From Margaritispora aquatica (lineage: Eukaryota > Ascomycota > Leotiomycetes > Helotiales > Discinellaceae): 64,000 nt of DNA. The translations under genes were made by a program, and so were the position numbers. Under the pieces are notes generated by a model that was not told where the DNA came from, did no database searches, and saw only the letters and a program-made list of their open reading frames with translations. Below, in pieces: positions 11,176 through 23,453 of this stretch; the first letter of the stretch is position 1; each line of letters opens with the position of its first letter. The stretch covers positions 1,761,831 to 1,825,830 of the forward strand of contig VJWN01000002.1 in NCBI GenBank assembly GCA_007644065.1, written 5' to 3'.

Positions 11176-12054
11176 ATGGCAGGTCATTCACAGGTTTCGT
11201 TTTGGGATCTTACGGATAACTGCGGCATTGTATCAAAGCTGAATTTTACCTTCCTATCCAGTTGCAAGAATTTCCAGTACACAGACTCAAAATCAAAGCA
11301 CGAGGAGCACGTTCAGGAACTTCAACTTTGGGATCTGGAAGACGACGATACATATGTCTATGAAGCCGAAATATTCGAAAACGATGATTCATACCGTGAT
11401 ACTGAGGCCAGTACCATCCTGTCAAAAACGCCCTCGCCGAATCCATTTGAAAAAAATTCTCGGGAATACCCGTCACATGCCAAGGCTAGAGGAGCGGCAA
11501 ACCAAGATAATCACGAAGAAAATGGCAGTTCAGATACCTTAATCTCTATCTTTCAAGACGAGGATTTGCCTGATCTGGAGCGAGATTACTCCGATTCGAA
11601 AGACGTCATACAACGACTTCTCGCTCAGATACACGAAGAGAAGGTACTTTTCTCATCTTCGAAAGCCAAAGGAGATGCCATGACCGAGGAGATTGGGATT
11701 GAGATAGACCCGTCAGAAGATCTTGTCGATGTGGCGGCGCCATTGGAACTTGAAGAAGATAATGAGGACAGTGTAGACAGTGCATTGGGGACGCCTGATG
11801 TTGATAATTGGTGGTGGGTTCCCGATGAAAACATAGACATGGAGATGACTGAAGGTTCTTCAGTATCCATGACTTCTACCTTGTGTTGCACCGATTATCC
11901 TTCCGTCGGGATGGAGAAGCTGTCATGTAGCAATCTCATGTGTCGAAACTGCAGCATTCATAGATACGACCAGATGCGTTGCGAGTATGAGACCAAATAC
12001 CGCACGTATTACAGTGATAAGATGTCTGGATTATTTACTCCAACGAGGTGCTAA
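11176..12054 (+). CDS. acidic orphan protein
   Basis: A 292-residue single-exon frame. I do not recognise the family. Its start ATG sits behind a pyrimidine-rich leader and an ACAAC context suited to fungal initiation. The protein is very acidic, with clusters such as LEDDDTYVYEAE and LELEEDNEDSVDS, Ser/Thr-rich, mostly predicted disordered, with an unusual NWWWVPDENID patch near residue 217. The C-terminal ~60 residues have six cysteines (LCC, LSCSNLMCRNCS and MRCEY) that could bind metal. There is no signal peptide or membrane segment. A nuclear or regulatory role is possible, but the sequence does not show one. Confidence 0.6.
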   Translation: MAGHSQVSFWDLTDNCGIVSKLNFTFLSSCKNFQYTDSKSKHEEHVQELQLWDLEDDDTYVYEAEIFENDDSYRDTEASTILSKTPSPNPFEKNSREYPSHAKARGAANQDNHEENGSSDTLISIFQDEDLPDLERDYSDSKDVIQRLLAQIHEEKVLFSSSKAKGDAMTEEIGIEIDPSEDLVDVAAPLELEEDNEDSVDSALGTPDVDNWWWVPDENIDMEMTEGSSVSMTSTLCCTDYPSVGMEKLSCSNLMCRNCSIHRYDQMRCEYETKYRTYYSDKMSGLFTPTRC

Positions 12055-13163
12055 GGAGAAGTGGAATACAGCTGAGGGGCATGCATGAAATGAGGACTAT
12101 GCTGACTCGACTTTTGGAGAAGAGTTTGTGTGGTTAGCTCGAATGCCTAGGTGCGATGGGGCGATGGGTATGCTTGCTGGGAAAACGGGTATGGGGGCCT
12201 CTGAGGTAATGTATCGTTTGTTTCTCTAGGGGTTGAAAAAAAAATTGTAAATTTTGTTCATGTACTTTTCTACCATTGTTAAAATACTTGGGACAATTGT
12301 TGATACGTAAAGAATCAAAGACACCAATTTCAATTCTCGATCGACCTTTGAATTCTCTGCGACTGACAGAGCAGAGCTCAAACATAGTAAACGAGGCTCG
12401 GTGGTGAAGTTGAAGCTGAGCTAGTTTACTCAATTAAAATTCTCCCCTCTAAATCTAATGCAAGTGACAGAATGAGTATCTAATATATGAAGTTCGGAAG
12501 ACAAATCTGTACAATGAGACGAATCACGACAATAAGTGGCCGATCTATGCTACAAAGTAGAGCATAGTGAGAAGTAGGGATATTCTTTTGAATTTGAGAA
12601 TCCTTCAATCAAGGTAGTACAACTACTTTGAGCTGAAGAATAGTCCCTCGGTGTGCCAATGAAATGCACACCATCCCCCGACAATACTGCCGAGGAAATA
12701 TAGACAGACACGGAGAGAAAGATGGACAGAGAGAAAGATGGACAGAGAGAAAGATGGACAGAGAGAAAGATGGTCATAGAGAAAGATGGACATAGAGAAA
12801 GATGGACGTAAAAGAAGTACTTATTCGTAGAGTTGCTGAAGTCGAAGATCAGCTCCCTCTTTTTATCATTTAAAAAAGGGTGAATAAGGGGATCCCCCAG
12901 CTACCCTCAGAGGTCCGCTGGGATCAAATCTACGAAGCAACCTTATTCCCCCATTTCTGGGGCCACCATTATGCTTGCGTTGTCCACATATGCCTAGGGC
13001 CAAAGGATTTATAGCTCAGTGCCGTCTGCCATCGGTGCCACACACGATGGAAGAAGGCACCTAACCCTACCTTCCCCAGAGTTTCAGATGCGCTTGACAT
13101 TCACGTAGGTGGGTCACTTCACAGCATGGCATGGGAGGGAAAGGAGGGGGATCCTTACCAACT
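12055..13163. other. intergenic with tandem repeat
   Basis: No gene is supported here. The stretch holds the 16-bp tandem array listed separately. Around 12880-12950 there is also an imperfect inverted pairing, with GAATAAGGGG facing CCTTATTCCCCC, that could form a hairpin; I cannot assign a function to it. Confidence 0.5.
12711..12806. repeat. 16-bp tandem repeat (minisatellite)
   Basis: About six head-to-tail copies of a 16-bp purine-rich unit, GAGAGAAAGATGGACA, occur here. The first four are near-identical and the last two have changed the final bases (GGTCAT and GGACAT). The minus-strand frame across it is just the translated repeat and is not a gene. Confidence 0.9.
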
Positions 13164-13825
13164 TACCTGGACTGACCTGGTAGAAAGTCCCTTTGCCTGC
13201 CGGGCTTAACTAAGACTTGGTTAGTGCCGAAGTAAACAAGCAAGAGAAAAATGAGAACCAACTTCTTATCAACCAAATCTTCGCCGCATGCCGCATCGCC
13301 GCTCCATGCCTCCGTACTCAATGATCCCAGGTCCGTTGGTTTGCTGACTGTGTGTGACTGTGTTTCTGCGTGGACGTTGAAGTGAAAGTCGAAGTAGAGG
13401 CAGGTCTGCAGATTGAAAATTTGTTAGATGCCGCATATGACAGGTCTTCCGCACAAGTTTAGACTTCTCTTACCTCAGCGTGCGCTGTATTAGCTATTAA
13501 TTGCTTTTGAGAGGCCTGATATCGCGTCGCGCGCAGGAGTTGAAGTCGGCAGACAAAATCAAAATTGAGATCACGCAAGTTGCGGACTGAAAATTGCTAG
13601 TTACCACACAGAAAGCAGACCATCACGTAAAGGTTAGCTCGTCTTACCTCGAAGCGCGTCGCCTTGATTTGTGTGAATAATTGTAGCAGACTTGACGCGG
13701 CGCTGCGTGATAGTTGGAGGAAGTAATTCTGCAAAATCCATTCCGAAACTGCAAAGTGATGGTATGTTCTGAGGAGTCTCGAAGATTAAAGGGTAGATAG
13801 ATGATGGATGTAGAAGACGAGCCAT
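13164..13825 (-). CDS. possible small three-exon orphan gene
   Basis: No family is recognised; the case is built on splicing. On the minus strand, exon 1 starts at the ATG at 13825 (MARLLHPSSIYPLIFE) and ends at a GTAAGA donor near 13650. Exon 2 lies between a TTTTCAG acceptor and a second GTAAGA donor near 13475. Exon 3 follows a CTGCAG acceptor near 13405 and stays open to a TAA at 13164. Both introns are about 60-70 nt and contain CTAAC branch-like sites, and the frame stays open through all three exons. Exon 3 ends with a hydrophobic stretch (LVLIFLLLVYFGTNQVLV) like a single transmembrane helix. A further GTAAGT at the last codon means the gene might extend. It may also be a spliced non-coding RNA or chance. 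Confidence 0.4.
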
Positions 13826-14368
13826 TGAAGTTGCATATTTGGATTATTTGAATGCAGGTATTTGAAATATGTTAGGGGCAGAATAGAGATGCGACGAAGA
13901 GGAGGCTTTATAGATAGCTAGAAAGATGGCTAGCCTCGCTTAAGCAATGTGAAGGAGGTTGATCACATGACTCTCAATGTGAGTCCAACTAAGGTGCCTT
14001 AGGTAAGGCAGGCGCTTGAGAGTTGAACAAAGTACCTAAGAAATCAAGGCTGTAATGCATAATGTACAACCATAGGTGATGAGTGATGTGTGGGAGTAAG
14101 AGACAGATACGGGGCATGATCCTTTCAGATAGCATTTGAGACATAAGGTGCGGACCAGTTCCAGAACTGGAACTGCGAATTAAACAGTCTGTGTCAAAGA
14201 AGAGACCAGAAGGAATGGAGACACAAATGAAGAAGTCAAATGAAAGATCCCAAAGATATCTATTCTATCATTTGCGTTATCCGCGCATTTCTATCGCAAT
14301 GCAGCTATTCTATCAAACAACAGCTGGATATCAGATCAATTCGCAGGCAGTCAGGGAACACTTTGCAT
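13826..14368. other. intergenic, no gene seen
   Basis: This is presumed promoter of the small three-exon candidate and 3' flank of thioredoxin reductase. No repeat or RNA is recognised. Confidence 0.5.
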
Positions 14369-15650
14369 TTATAGCAAGGGGTTTGACCTGTACTCTGGCA
14401 CAACAACATTATTGCCCTTCTCTGCATTCTTCTCAGCTTCTAAGGTGTTCTGCATATCCTCTTCCTCAGCCAGGAACTTCTCGGCTTCGAGTGCTGCTAT
14501 GCATCCAGAACCTGTGTATTGTTAGTTTATACACCTTCAAAAAATACCTCAGGGTGAACTTACCAGCACTAGTGATAGCCTGTCTATATCTCTTATCCTG
14601 TACATCTCCTGCGGCAAACACACCCTCAATGTTTGTGTAACTCGTGCCCGCCTTCGTTTTCACATAACCCTCTTCATCGGTCTCAATTTGCCCTTTGAAC
14701 AGCGCAGTCGCTGGGTCGTGACCAACAGCATAGAAGAGACCATTGGCCTCGATCTTCTCCTCCTCGCCAGTCTTCACGTTCTTGATGACCATGTGGCTCA
14801 TCAATCCCTTCTCGTCACCAGTGATCTCGCCTCCAACATAGTTGAATTTAACCGTGACCTTCTTGTTGGCCAGCAGCCTGTTTGCCATCGTTTTCGAAGC
14901 ACGCATCACATCTTTGCGGACCAGGACTGTGACATGCGAGCCGTATTTCGTCAAAAACATAGCTTCCTCAGCTGCAGAATCTCCACCACCGATCACAACC
15001 AACGGCTTGTTCCTGAAAATCGGCACAGCACCATCACATACAGCGCAAGCTGAGATTCCATTCTGCCAGTACTTTTCCTCTCCTGGAAGGCCCAGCCTGC
15101 GTGCTGAGGCACCGGTGGCAATGATGATAGTGTCTGCAGTGTGTGGCTCTCCATCCTCTTCGTACTCGGCCCAGTATTTAAATGGGCGCTTTGATAAATC
15201 GACTTTGGCAACGGTTTCAGTGATAATCTGTGTGCCGAATCGTTCGGATTGCTTGCGCATTGCGTCCTGAGAACTTTAGCGGGGGCACTCTATAGGAAGG
15301 AAAGAGTAACATACCATCAATTCTGCGCCACCAATTCCATCTGGGAAACCGGGGAAGTTCTCGACATCTGTCGTTGTGGTCAACTGTCCACCAGCCGCGA
15401 TTCCGTTTGCAAGAAAGCCCTCGTATAAGACAGCTATTTTCCATTAGCACTCCTCCATCTGCCATAAAAGTAACAGCTACTCACGCTTCAACTCTGCTCT
15501 TGCGAGATAGATAGCAGCTGTATGTGCTGCAGGGCCGGAGCCAATAACTATTTCTATTGTCAGCACACTGATAGCATAGAGTCTGAATCGCAGTCGCAGA
15601 CTCGGATCCAGCTCCAGGGAAGGCTACTCACTAACTACTTTGCTGTGCAT
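14369..15650 (-). CDS. trr1: thioredoxin reductase
   Basis: This low-molecular-weight NADPH:thioredoxin reductase (a flavoprotein) recycles thioredoxin. Five exons (15632-15650, 15485-15547, 15315-15433, 14564-15266, 14369-14511) give 348 residues with consistent phases. The first exon is only 19 nt and encodes MHSKVV plus one base. Visible motifs are the FAD-binding [12 protein letters not shown] at the N-terminus, [15 protein letters not shown], the redox-active C-A-V-C in SACAVCDG, the NADPH-binding [12 protein letters not shown], and the second FAD motif [10 protein letters not shown] near the C-terminus. The C-terminal exon adds a charged tail ([13 protein letters not shown]). There is no N-terminal targeting extension, so it is probably cytosolic. 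Confidence 0.96.
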
Positions 15651-16290
15651 CTTTCTTTTCTCCACGCTCCTCGCAAGGAGACTCGAAGTACTGGTGGGCT
15701 GTGCAGGAACCGCCTTATGCTGGATACTTGCAGCTGCTGCAATCGAAAATCCAGACGCGCCCGATCTCAAAGTACGTCTGAAGGCCGAAGAAAACAGTTT
15801 GGCTTTTGTTTGAGGAATAACTCAATCAACAAAATTCAGCACAATAGTTCAGAATGAAGACTGGGAATGACGCAAGAGGGGCAGAGAGGAGTATATTTGT
15901 ACTCGGCGAGAGAGAAGCAGGAGTGGACTGTGGATTGATTGCTGAGAGGACTGAATGTTCTGGTGGTGTCTGATTTCTAATTTTGCTGTGATGGTGGATG
16001 AATGCAAATGATCAACCCCCACCATGCCTTTGAATTGGCTGGCCCAGACCACCAAACTTTGGATTCCTTCTTTGTCAGCGGCAACTTTCAAATGCCGACA
16101 GGGGGTTACGGTCTGGCTCCGAGGCACAGTAAATTTCATGCAGATCATCTGGAACCGCATGCTGATTTATACAGTATGTTAGGTAGATAATATGCGGTGT
16201 ACGATGTTGTTTCAATCCACATGTCTGCACGTTGAAGGAGCGCTTTATAAGGTAGCTTTGCATATGCTCATATTAATACCTACTATATTT
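15651..16290. other. intergenic, promoter of thioredoxin reductase
   Basis: 640 bp lie between the trr1 start and the end of VPS53 on the same strand. No gene is supported; the longer frames are low-complexity or lack features. I did not identify a specific oxidative-stress element by eye. Confidence 0.5.
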
Positions 16291-18936
16291 CTATCTATTG
16301 GCGGTATCATCGATACTCCCATCCCTCCTCCCACCAAATCTCCCTATACCACCAAATCCACTCATGTCTCTCCTGAAGAACTTTCCAATGCTCTTCAGAT
16401 TCCCCTCCACAGTAGCCTTGGCATCTTCACCTAGTGGACTGCCCACTCTTTCACCAACTGTCCCACCTGCGCCTGCAACACCAGCACCTACACCAGTGCC
16501 CATCCTCTCAACCCCGTCTCTCGCCGCACTAAATAGCTTCTCCCCAAATCCAGTCGGGTCAAATCTTGTTGGTAGGTTAGGTATTGCTGCCGTTGTGCCT
16601 GCAGAGGTGATTCCAAGACCACCACTCCCAATCCCGCCTGCGTTCATAAGAGGCGTGAGAAGGGGGCTCATTTGTACAAGCTGTCCATTACTCTTGCTAT
16701 CGCGATGCATGCCAAATATCTCGACAAGAGCTGGCTGATCTTGTTTCCTCACTCCTTTCAATTCTAGAATTTTCCTGAAATTTGTGTCGGACCGATCGCC
16801 AATATGAATGAGGTATGCCTGAGCGAGACCTTCTGGAGGTGAAGAGCGGACTTGCAGCGTCTTGAGTAGGGGATCAAGACGTGCCATGCTTTGGTTGACA
16901 CGCTTAATAAATCCTGCCTGAGCAGTTGCTGATGCCGTTGCAGTAGTAGGTGAATGACCAATGATCTTCTCAAGGTCTTTCGTGAGTACATATTTGTCCA
17001 GTAACATCTGAGAAGAATTAGCACGAGATCAAAAAAATAAGGGTAGAGAGCCTACCTGTTCTGCGCCAACTTCGGAAACAGGCCGGCATTGAACGATGTT
17101 TGCAATATATGTAGTAGCCAAATTCTCCACCAGATTATCACAGAAGGCACGAGCATATTGCTGTTTAGACAGTAATGCTAGGATTTCTTCTGCCTGAGCA
17201 TCCACATTACGCAGTAACTCAGCAACGTAAGAGCTTTGATCTCCCACGCTCTCCATCTTGCTCCAGTTCGTGTTACGCATCTCTCGCCATGGTGGCTCGC
17301 ATGCAACTTGAACTCTGTGAACCAAAGCTAACACAGCGGCACTCGCAACACCCATCAGTGTGTCAGCCTGTGACGAAAGATCAACCTTGTCCGCTAGATT
17401 GCTATCTATCCGCTTCTTGAGGTTGTCCTCGAGCTGCTGTGTATTTGCATGCCAGTAATCTGCTGTATTCAAAACTAGAATAATGCTATGGAGACTGGGT
17501 CCGCCAGCTGTTGTCAAAAAGTGGAGAAGAACCTGCTGCGCATACTCATCTAAGTACTTAGCCAATATTCTGGATAGGTCTAATAGCTTCTCGCCTGTTG
17601 ATAATTTTGCACATTGAGCAAGTGTGATCTTGTAGAAATGGAACAGCTCGATCGAAGAAGGTATAACTGCCTGGGGAGAGAACTCCTCGTCCGGCGCGAG
17701 TAACGGTTGATTGCGGTATTTCGGTATCATCGAGGCTAATTGCTTGTCTTGAGAATCTACCCAAAGACTCAGGTATGGCTCAAACGCCTCAGATATCGAC
17801 CGATCGAATGTTTGGGGTTTCTCCTCCAAGGAGCTGAGCGTATCAATACTCGCTCTTGGATCACTGGCAAATCTCCTTTCAAGACTATGCTCGAAATCCA
17901 TCGTCTCCTGTAAGCAATTAAGGAGCAAATTGACATCAATCTTGCCGCCCTCCGGCCTCCTCATACTCCTTTCCAGAATTCCCTTGAAATCATCCCTTGT
18001 TCCCTCACAGAAGGAGTTCGCTAGAACTTCGTTGACCCTCCACTGTATGGGAAATATGCCCGCATGTTCATCCTCATATGTCTTCAACATCCGCCTGAAC
18101 CAACTGTATCGTCTCCCAATATTATCCAAGCTTCCTGCCTCATCATTGCCCCTGAATACCTGCCTATATTCACGCAACTGGGTATTCACATACCAAGTCA
18201 CCAATCTCGACCGTGCATTATCACCCAAAGCATCCATAACCAGACATGCCTCACCCAGCACACCCTTCTTAGCACCTACCTCCCCCTTCGCAAACGCAAT
18301 CTCAAAGTCCTCGCAGACTTGTTCCAATAACTCTCTCTGCAGCTCTGCCACATTCCTGCTCAGCGTCGCGATCTGGTCGATACTCCTGTAGCTATTGAAA
18401 TGTCGCATGAGCTGCAGAACAGCCTGGAGCAAGCTGGCACATTCCCTGTACTGCCTTGTCTTCGCTAGTCCGCGCAATTGCTCGTAGGCCGTCGTGAGCA
18501 TCTGTAACCTCTTGAGGGCAGTCATGGAAAGCGTGAGGTTCCGCTTCGTGCCATCCAGCCTCTTGATGTCTGCTGTCATGGACGTGATCGTCTGCTCCGT
18601 CTCGATGGCGCGCGTACGCACTGATTCAATCTTCCGAAATAGCTGGGCCAGCTCATCCTTTGCGGATTGCATGCGCTGCAAGCTCGAGTCGTCGCTGTAT
18701 GCTTGGATGGCCACAAGGTCGGAGATGGAGGTTGCGAGGTCATCTTGGTGAGTTTGCAGAGCGGCTGCGGTTTGATTGATAGATACAAGGGTAGATGGGT
18801 GGGAGAATATGGTGTTTAAATGCTCAATTGGATCATAGTCAACTGTTCAGAGAAGTTTTATTAGTACGGTGATGCTGCGAGATGGGTATATCTTACCAGC
18901 ATCTAGTGAAGCCGAAGCTCTCGACACTCCGTTCAT
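16291..18936 (-). CDS. vps53: GARP complex subunit Vps53
   Basis: Vps53 is a subunit of the GARP tether (Vps51-54), which captures endosome-derived vesicles at the trans-Golgi network. Three exons (18897-18936, 17056-18842, 16291-17007) give 847 residues, normal for the family, with phases that add up. The Vps53 N-terminal domain is plain: DPIEHLNTIF, then a coiled-coil region and the family-typical LTTAYEQLRGLAKTRQYREC followed by LQLMRHFNSYRSIDQI. The C-terminal exon includes a conserved helical stretch (LLDKYVLTKDLEKII) and a fungal-specific Gly/Ala-rich tail ending near IDDTANR. Intron positions match clean GTAAGA/GTAGGC donors and CAG acceptors. Confidence 0.94.
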
Positions 18937-21461
18937 GCTGTTTATTGTCGGGTAAGTGGGGCAAAATGACAATACGACCTATCTTTGAACGACCGGCATG
19001 AAATTAGAAGTAGATAATGGGTGGCTGAATTTTGGGCTGATTCTTCATGGTCTATCTCTAGGTAAATGTCGAGATGTGGTTACTTGTTCATAACTTTCAT
19101 AAAATTATGCGCGTCATACTACCAAATTATATGCTCTCTAATTTTTGTAATATTATTAACAAATGCCAAGTTAATGATTATCAAAACTGTTCAGAGTGAT
19201 CTAGAGTTTCATTCAATATCACATCCGGCTATTCTATTGATCTGTGGTGCTTTGTACTGCAGTATCCAGACTTCCTTTCAAATATCACTAACTGAAAGAA
19301 GCTATAACCACAATTATTATATCAAGCAGATCTAGACATAAGCTTTCCTATTTACAACTACACTGGTATTTTCAGGTCTTGCGAAGCTTAGTTTCCTGCT
19401 CTTATTCTTGTAGTTTAGCTTGCAATTTTACTTGTAAAACTCAGGAACTTTCACATCTTTCACCAAATTCGCCTTAATCATTCCATCCATATTCACACCA
19501 ACATCTGGTATACAGTTACAAGAACTCTTTTTCATCAGACCAGGGAGAAATTCAAGATAATCGGGCAGGATTTTTTTCCACAAGAAGTCAATCCCCGTGG
19601 AGACGCCAAGCAGCATCATTGTATTGGTGAGGAAGAAGACTACAATTGTGTGCTTCCTTGCTAATGCTACACACTAGTATCCCAAGCAGTGAAGAGTGCA
19701 AAAGACTCTTGCTCGTAGAGACTTGAACCCACTGATTTGTATCTAATGTGGTTGTTGAAAATGTGTTATAAACGGAACTTTGACATTGCCCCAAGTTTCC
19801 ATGGATCCTAGTTTCCCCAACAGCGGTTCAAGTATTGCTGACCCGAGAATAACAGAGAAACCCTGCAAACTCACAAGTCTTGAAAGGGCTAGTCGGTGTC
19901 GAATAGCTGTACTGTCGAGGATTGAAGTGACTGATGTTCTAAGATCTAATGAGGCCTTTGGCGGTGTGCTCAGAATACGAAGATATGATTGTCCATCCAT
20001 CGACGATAATGGTCGTGCTACAGGCAAGATGATGCTCAAATAATCGAACGATTCCATCTGAAATTTGGTAGTGGCACATACTCCATTGATACATCTATCA
20101 ATGAACTTGAACTGCTCCCTTCTCTCCATTTACGCCACTGAGAATAACGACGGATGTAAAACTAGGTACGAAAGACCTCAAAAGAAACAATGGTGCCGTA
20201 TCAAACGGATCAGTAATTGATTAAGCTAAGAAGAGATGCCATCACTGGAAATTCCTCATCTCCTAATTCCATGTGACAACGGAGTCCCAGGGACGAGTCT
20301 GTTTGTAACGCTCGTCACTGATATGCAGCTGTTTATTTTATCCACTTGGGGTATATGGTGAAGCGAGAATTGGAGAGTCCAATTTTCGAACTTCACAAGG
20401 TAACTTAGATCTGTGATATAGAGCAGTTCATGACCCAAGGTGCTATCTGCTACGGATGGACCGAAGAAGGAGGAGATCATTCAAACTGAATACGACCGTT
20501 CCGATATCTTTTCTCGACTATGTATTTGCCAACATCGTATCTCACGAGGAAGATGGCTGAGGATAGATATGATGGATTGGAGTCAATTTAGAGATTCAGC
20601 AGGATGCAGTCCAAGCGTGTATGACACTCGAAACCTATCTCCCCTCCTCCTCCACATCGTCTTTCACTTCTTCCCCACAAACATCTGCCGCCTGTAGCAA
20701 GTCCAGCTTTGATTAAGCATCCGAGCACTGATTGAGCATTACAGAATTATATTCTCATCTGGATATGCTGTTACTGATTCTTTGAGAGACGGATGGGGTC
20801 ATTTGGCGGTCATCAATTGGATAGCATATCAAGACTAGAGAAGAGACCACTTACCTCAACAATGTCAAAATACTCTAGTGCACTGTCTTCATAGCCGCTT
20901 GGATGAATTTCTAAGAGATACGAGATGAGCATGGCTCTGTGCCATTGAATATAATTGTTGCTGGTGTCGTATTCAACAGTCAAATGCAACTGTTCGCTTT
21001 TCGATTTCGCTTTTCGGCAGGTCGGTCAGTGTCAGAACTCCCAACATTGTAACCAAGAGCAGTAGCTCGGAATTTAAATTTTGAGGTGAAGCCCCAGCTT
21101 ACGAAGATTTTCAATGTGGAGCTGTAGTGCCCGAAATCTCACGCGTAGTTTGATCTAACGTCGAGATCAGCGCTAGAGTACGGAATATCTGGCGTGCAGT
21201 AGGCAAGCTTGGTAAGATACTGTACATTAGCTACATACCTAATTACCTTGCTTTTAGATTAAAATCAAACTAGCTTACCTAGGTGATACTTGACGTAAAA
21301 CACCTTCATCGCAAACGTATATATCTATACCATGTGTTGCCGTACTTGTCTGGTAATTATTAGAAGCTCAAGGTCATTCCAAAGGGCACAAAAGATTGCC
21401 CTGAACCATTCATAATACCAAGATTCATCTTTGGAGGTTTGAAGGGACTTTCCCAACTAAT
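18937..21461. other. gene-poor stretch upstream of the P450
   Basis: The part next to VPS53 is its promoter. At 19.0-19.4 kb the DNA is AT-rich. No intact gene is supported; a possible remnant of a membrane-protein gene is listed separately. The last ~400 bp before 21462 would be the P450 promoter. Confidence 0.5.
19428..20129 (-). pseudogene. possible membrane-protein gene remnant
   Basis: Two minus-strand frames in tandem look like pieces of one protein. The upstream one (19743-20129) has a hydrophobic segment (LVSLQGFSVILGSAILEPLL). The downstream one (19428-19619) continues from a second hydrophobic run (VVFFLTNTMMLLGVS) into a soluble tail ending VKDVKVPEFYK. Between them the frame breaks with a stop near 19743, and an alternative frame carries a third hydrophobic piece. 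No single splicing pattern I tried joins them cleanly. I do not recognise the family. It may be a decayed multi-pass protein or coincidental hydrophobic frames. Confidence 0.25.
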
Positions 21462-23453
21462 ATGGCTCTGGCGCCCGATTTGGATGCATCGCTACTGTGC
21501 CTTTCATTATTGTATCAAATAGATGGAAGTCTGCTGGCCTTCATACTTCTATATGTCATATACGTACGGGAGGTTACCTCGTTGCGAAAGATCCCAGGCC
21601 CTTTCTTAGCAAGTATTACCAATTTCTGGGCCTTTCAAAAGCAAAGACTTTCCAGAGACCCTTTGTCGATATCGCTTTGCACAAGAAGTATGGTTCGGTT
21701 GTGAGAGTTGGTCCTAATGAAGTTATGTTCATTAGTCCAGAGGCATTCAAAGTCATTTATGGTATTGTCGTCGCGAACCAGAGCTAATAAGAGTAATTGC
21801 GCTGACCTAACTTCTCTCAAAGGAGGAAGGTTCAAAAAAGCCGAATGGTATGTTGGAACCGTTGGTGGAGGGCCCGCTCACTGGGACAATCTGCATTTCC
21901 TAAATGAGGAAGATATGGAGAAGTATCGTACGCAGCGCCGTGCAGTAGGCCCTGCGTTTAACGAGCAATTTATGAAGGAAATTGAGCCAACCCTTGATGA
22001 GATACTGAGCAAGAACATGCAGATCATGCGCGATCGAGCTGGAATGATTGTCAATATAGACATATTCCTGAACTTCTTCACTTCTGGTAAGTGGGCTAGT
22101 CCGGTGGCAATCTTACATACACTTACATATTTTGACCTAGATATGTTATCCACTACTACTTTTTCCAAGTCCAATACTCTGGTTGAGTCAAATCAAGATG
22201 ATGGGTCGGTAGCAGCTATCCATCATGCATGGAAATACATTCACATTGTTAGCTATTTTCCCATCCTGCATAGATTCCTCGCGTGGAGCTCGCGTGTTAC
22301 TCAACCACTCCTATGGAGGAAGTACTTGGTGGCTGCATTCCCGTTTCCACTGTTCAACATTGCCGAGGCCAACAAGGCACCGATGAGAAGTCCTCTGTCT
22401 GTAAGTGTTCGTCGCAGGCAAATATTGTGTATTTTGGATACTACACGCTGACGACTGAGACATAAATCAGTTCCCAATCAGTCAGATCCAAGAATCTTTC
22501 AAGCTTCAAGAGAGCTACAAAGAACCCTCTCATCCGGCAAACATATCATCTAAGCTATTTCAATTACAATCCGAGAAGGGCATTCTGCCCGACGGGTGGA
22601 TACGAAGCATTTGCATGACTAACTTCGGAGCCGGCGTTGACACCACAGCGATAACAGTCATCTCACTCATTGAAAACATAGCTTCGCGTCCTGGTCTTCA
22701 AGAGCGCATCCGGACTGAGATTGGCGAAGCGAGGAAGGCAAGAAACTTGAGCAGTCCGCCCAAGCTACGGCAGATGAAAGAGCATTTGCCGTTCTTGACT
22801 GCTTGCTTAAGCGAGAGCATGAGGTTGCATCCTGTGATTGGGATGCCGCTACCTCGTACTGTCCCATCGGAAGGGGTTGGGATTGATGGCTTCTGGATTC
22901 CTGGTGGGGTGAGTTTATGTGGATTGCCTGTTTGGGTGAAATTTTACTGACGATTTGTGTGTAGGAAACCGTAAGTATGAATCCCTGGGTGTTTTCCAGA
23001 AGCAAGAGCCTATATGGCGAGGACACAGAAGAATGGCGACCAGAAAAGTGGCTTGAGTATAGTCAAGAGGAACTGAAGCATCTCGGTACATCTGCTCCTA
23101 GCCTTTGTTCACCTCACCTTATTAGTTTTCATCTTAGCTAACGAATGATAAACAGAAGCATACAATTCTTCGTTCGGTGCAGGCGTTTGTTCTTGTCCTG
23201 GAAAGCGTGGGTCTTCTTCTGCTAGATGCAACATGCTAAATTGCACTCTCTCCTCCACTGTTCTCAAACATACCCCGGGGAACAATTGCTGACAAGAACA
23301 GATCTCGCACAGGCGATTTACACAAAAATTATTCCAATGCTGTTTGCCGAGCTCACTTGGAGCTTCGCCGATTCAGACGCAAAGAGGGTGCTCCAATGTA
23401 CCTTCAGCACGAGATTCATGAAGTTAATGATGAAATGGGAGAAGAGGCATTAG
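21462..23453 (+). pseudogene. cytochrome P450, probably inactivated
   Basis: Seven exons can be spliced (about 21462-21761, 21823-22086, 22141-22400, 22471-22908, 22965-23085, 23156-23206, 23302-23453) to a class II P450 of the pisatin-demethylase-like type. It has an N-terminal membrane anchor, LRKIPGPFLA, KKYGSVVRVGPNEV, the I-helix FGAGVDTTA, the ESMR motif, EEWRPEKW and a haem loop. There are two defects. In exon 1 the frame must slip by one base near 21660, since PGPFLA and KKYGSVV lie in different frames with no room for an intron. In the haem loop F-G-A-G-V-C-S-C-P-G the invariant arginine is cysteine (TGT at 23188-23190), while the haem-ligand cysteine (23194-23196) is kept. The remaining splice junctions are clean, suggesting recent loss. 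Confidence 0.8.

Noticed and set aside
14191..14640. 149-codon plus-strand frame
   Set aside because: It overlaps the last exons of thioredoxin reductase on the other strand and has no domain.
19690..19760. tRNA-like B box (GGTTCAAGTCT on the minus strand)
   Set aside because: The flanking bases do not make T-arm or acceptor stems, and no A box lies at the right distance.
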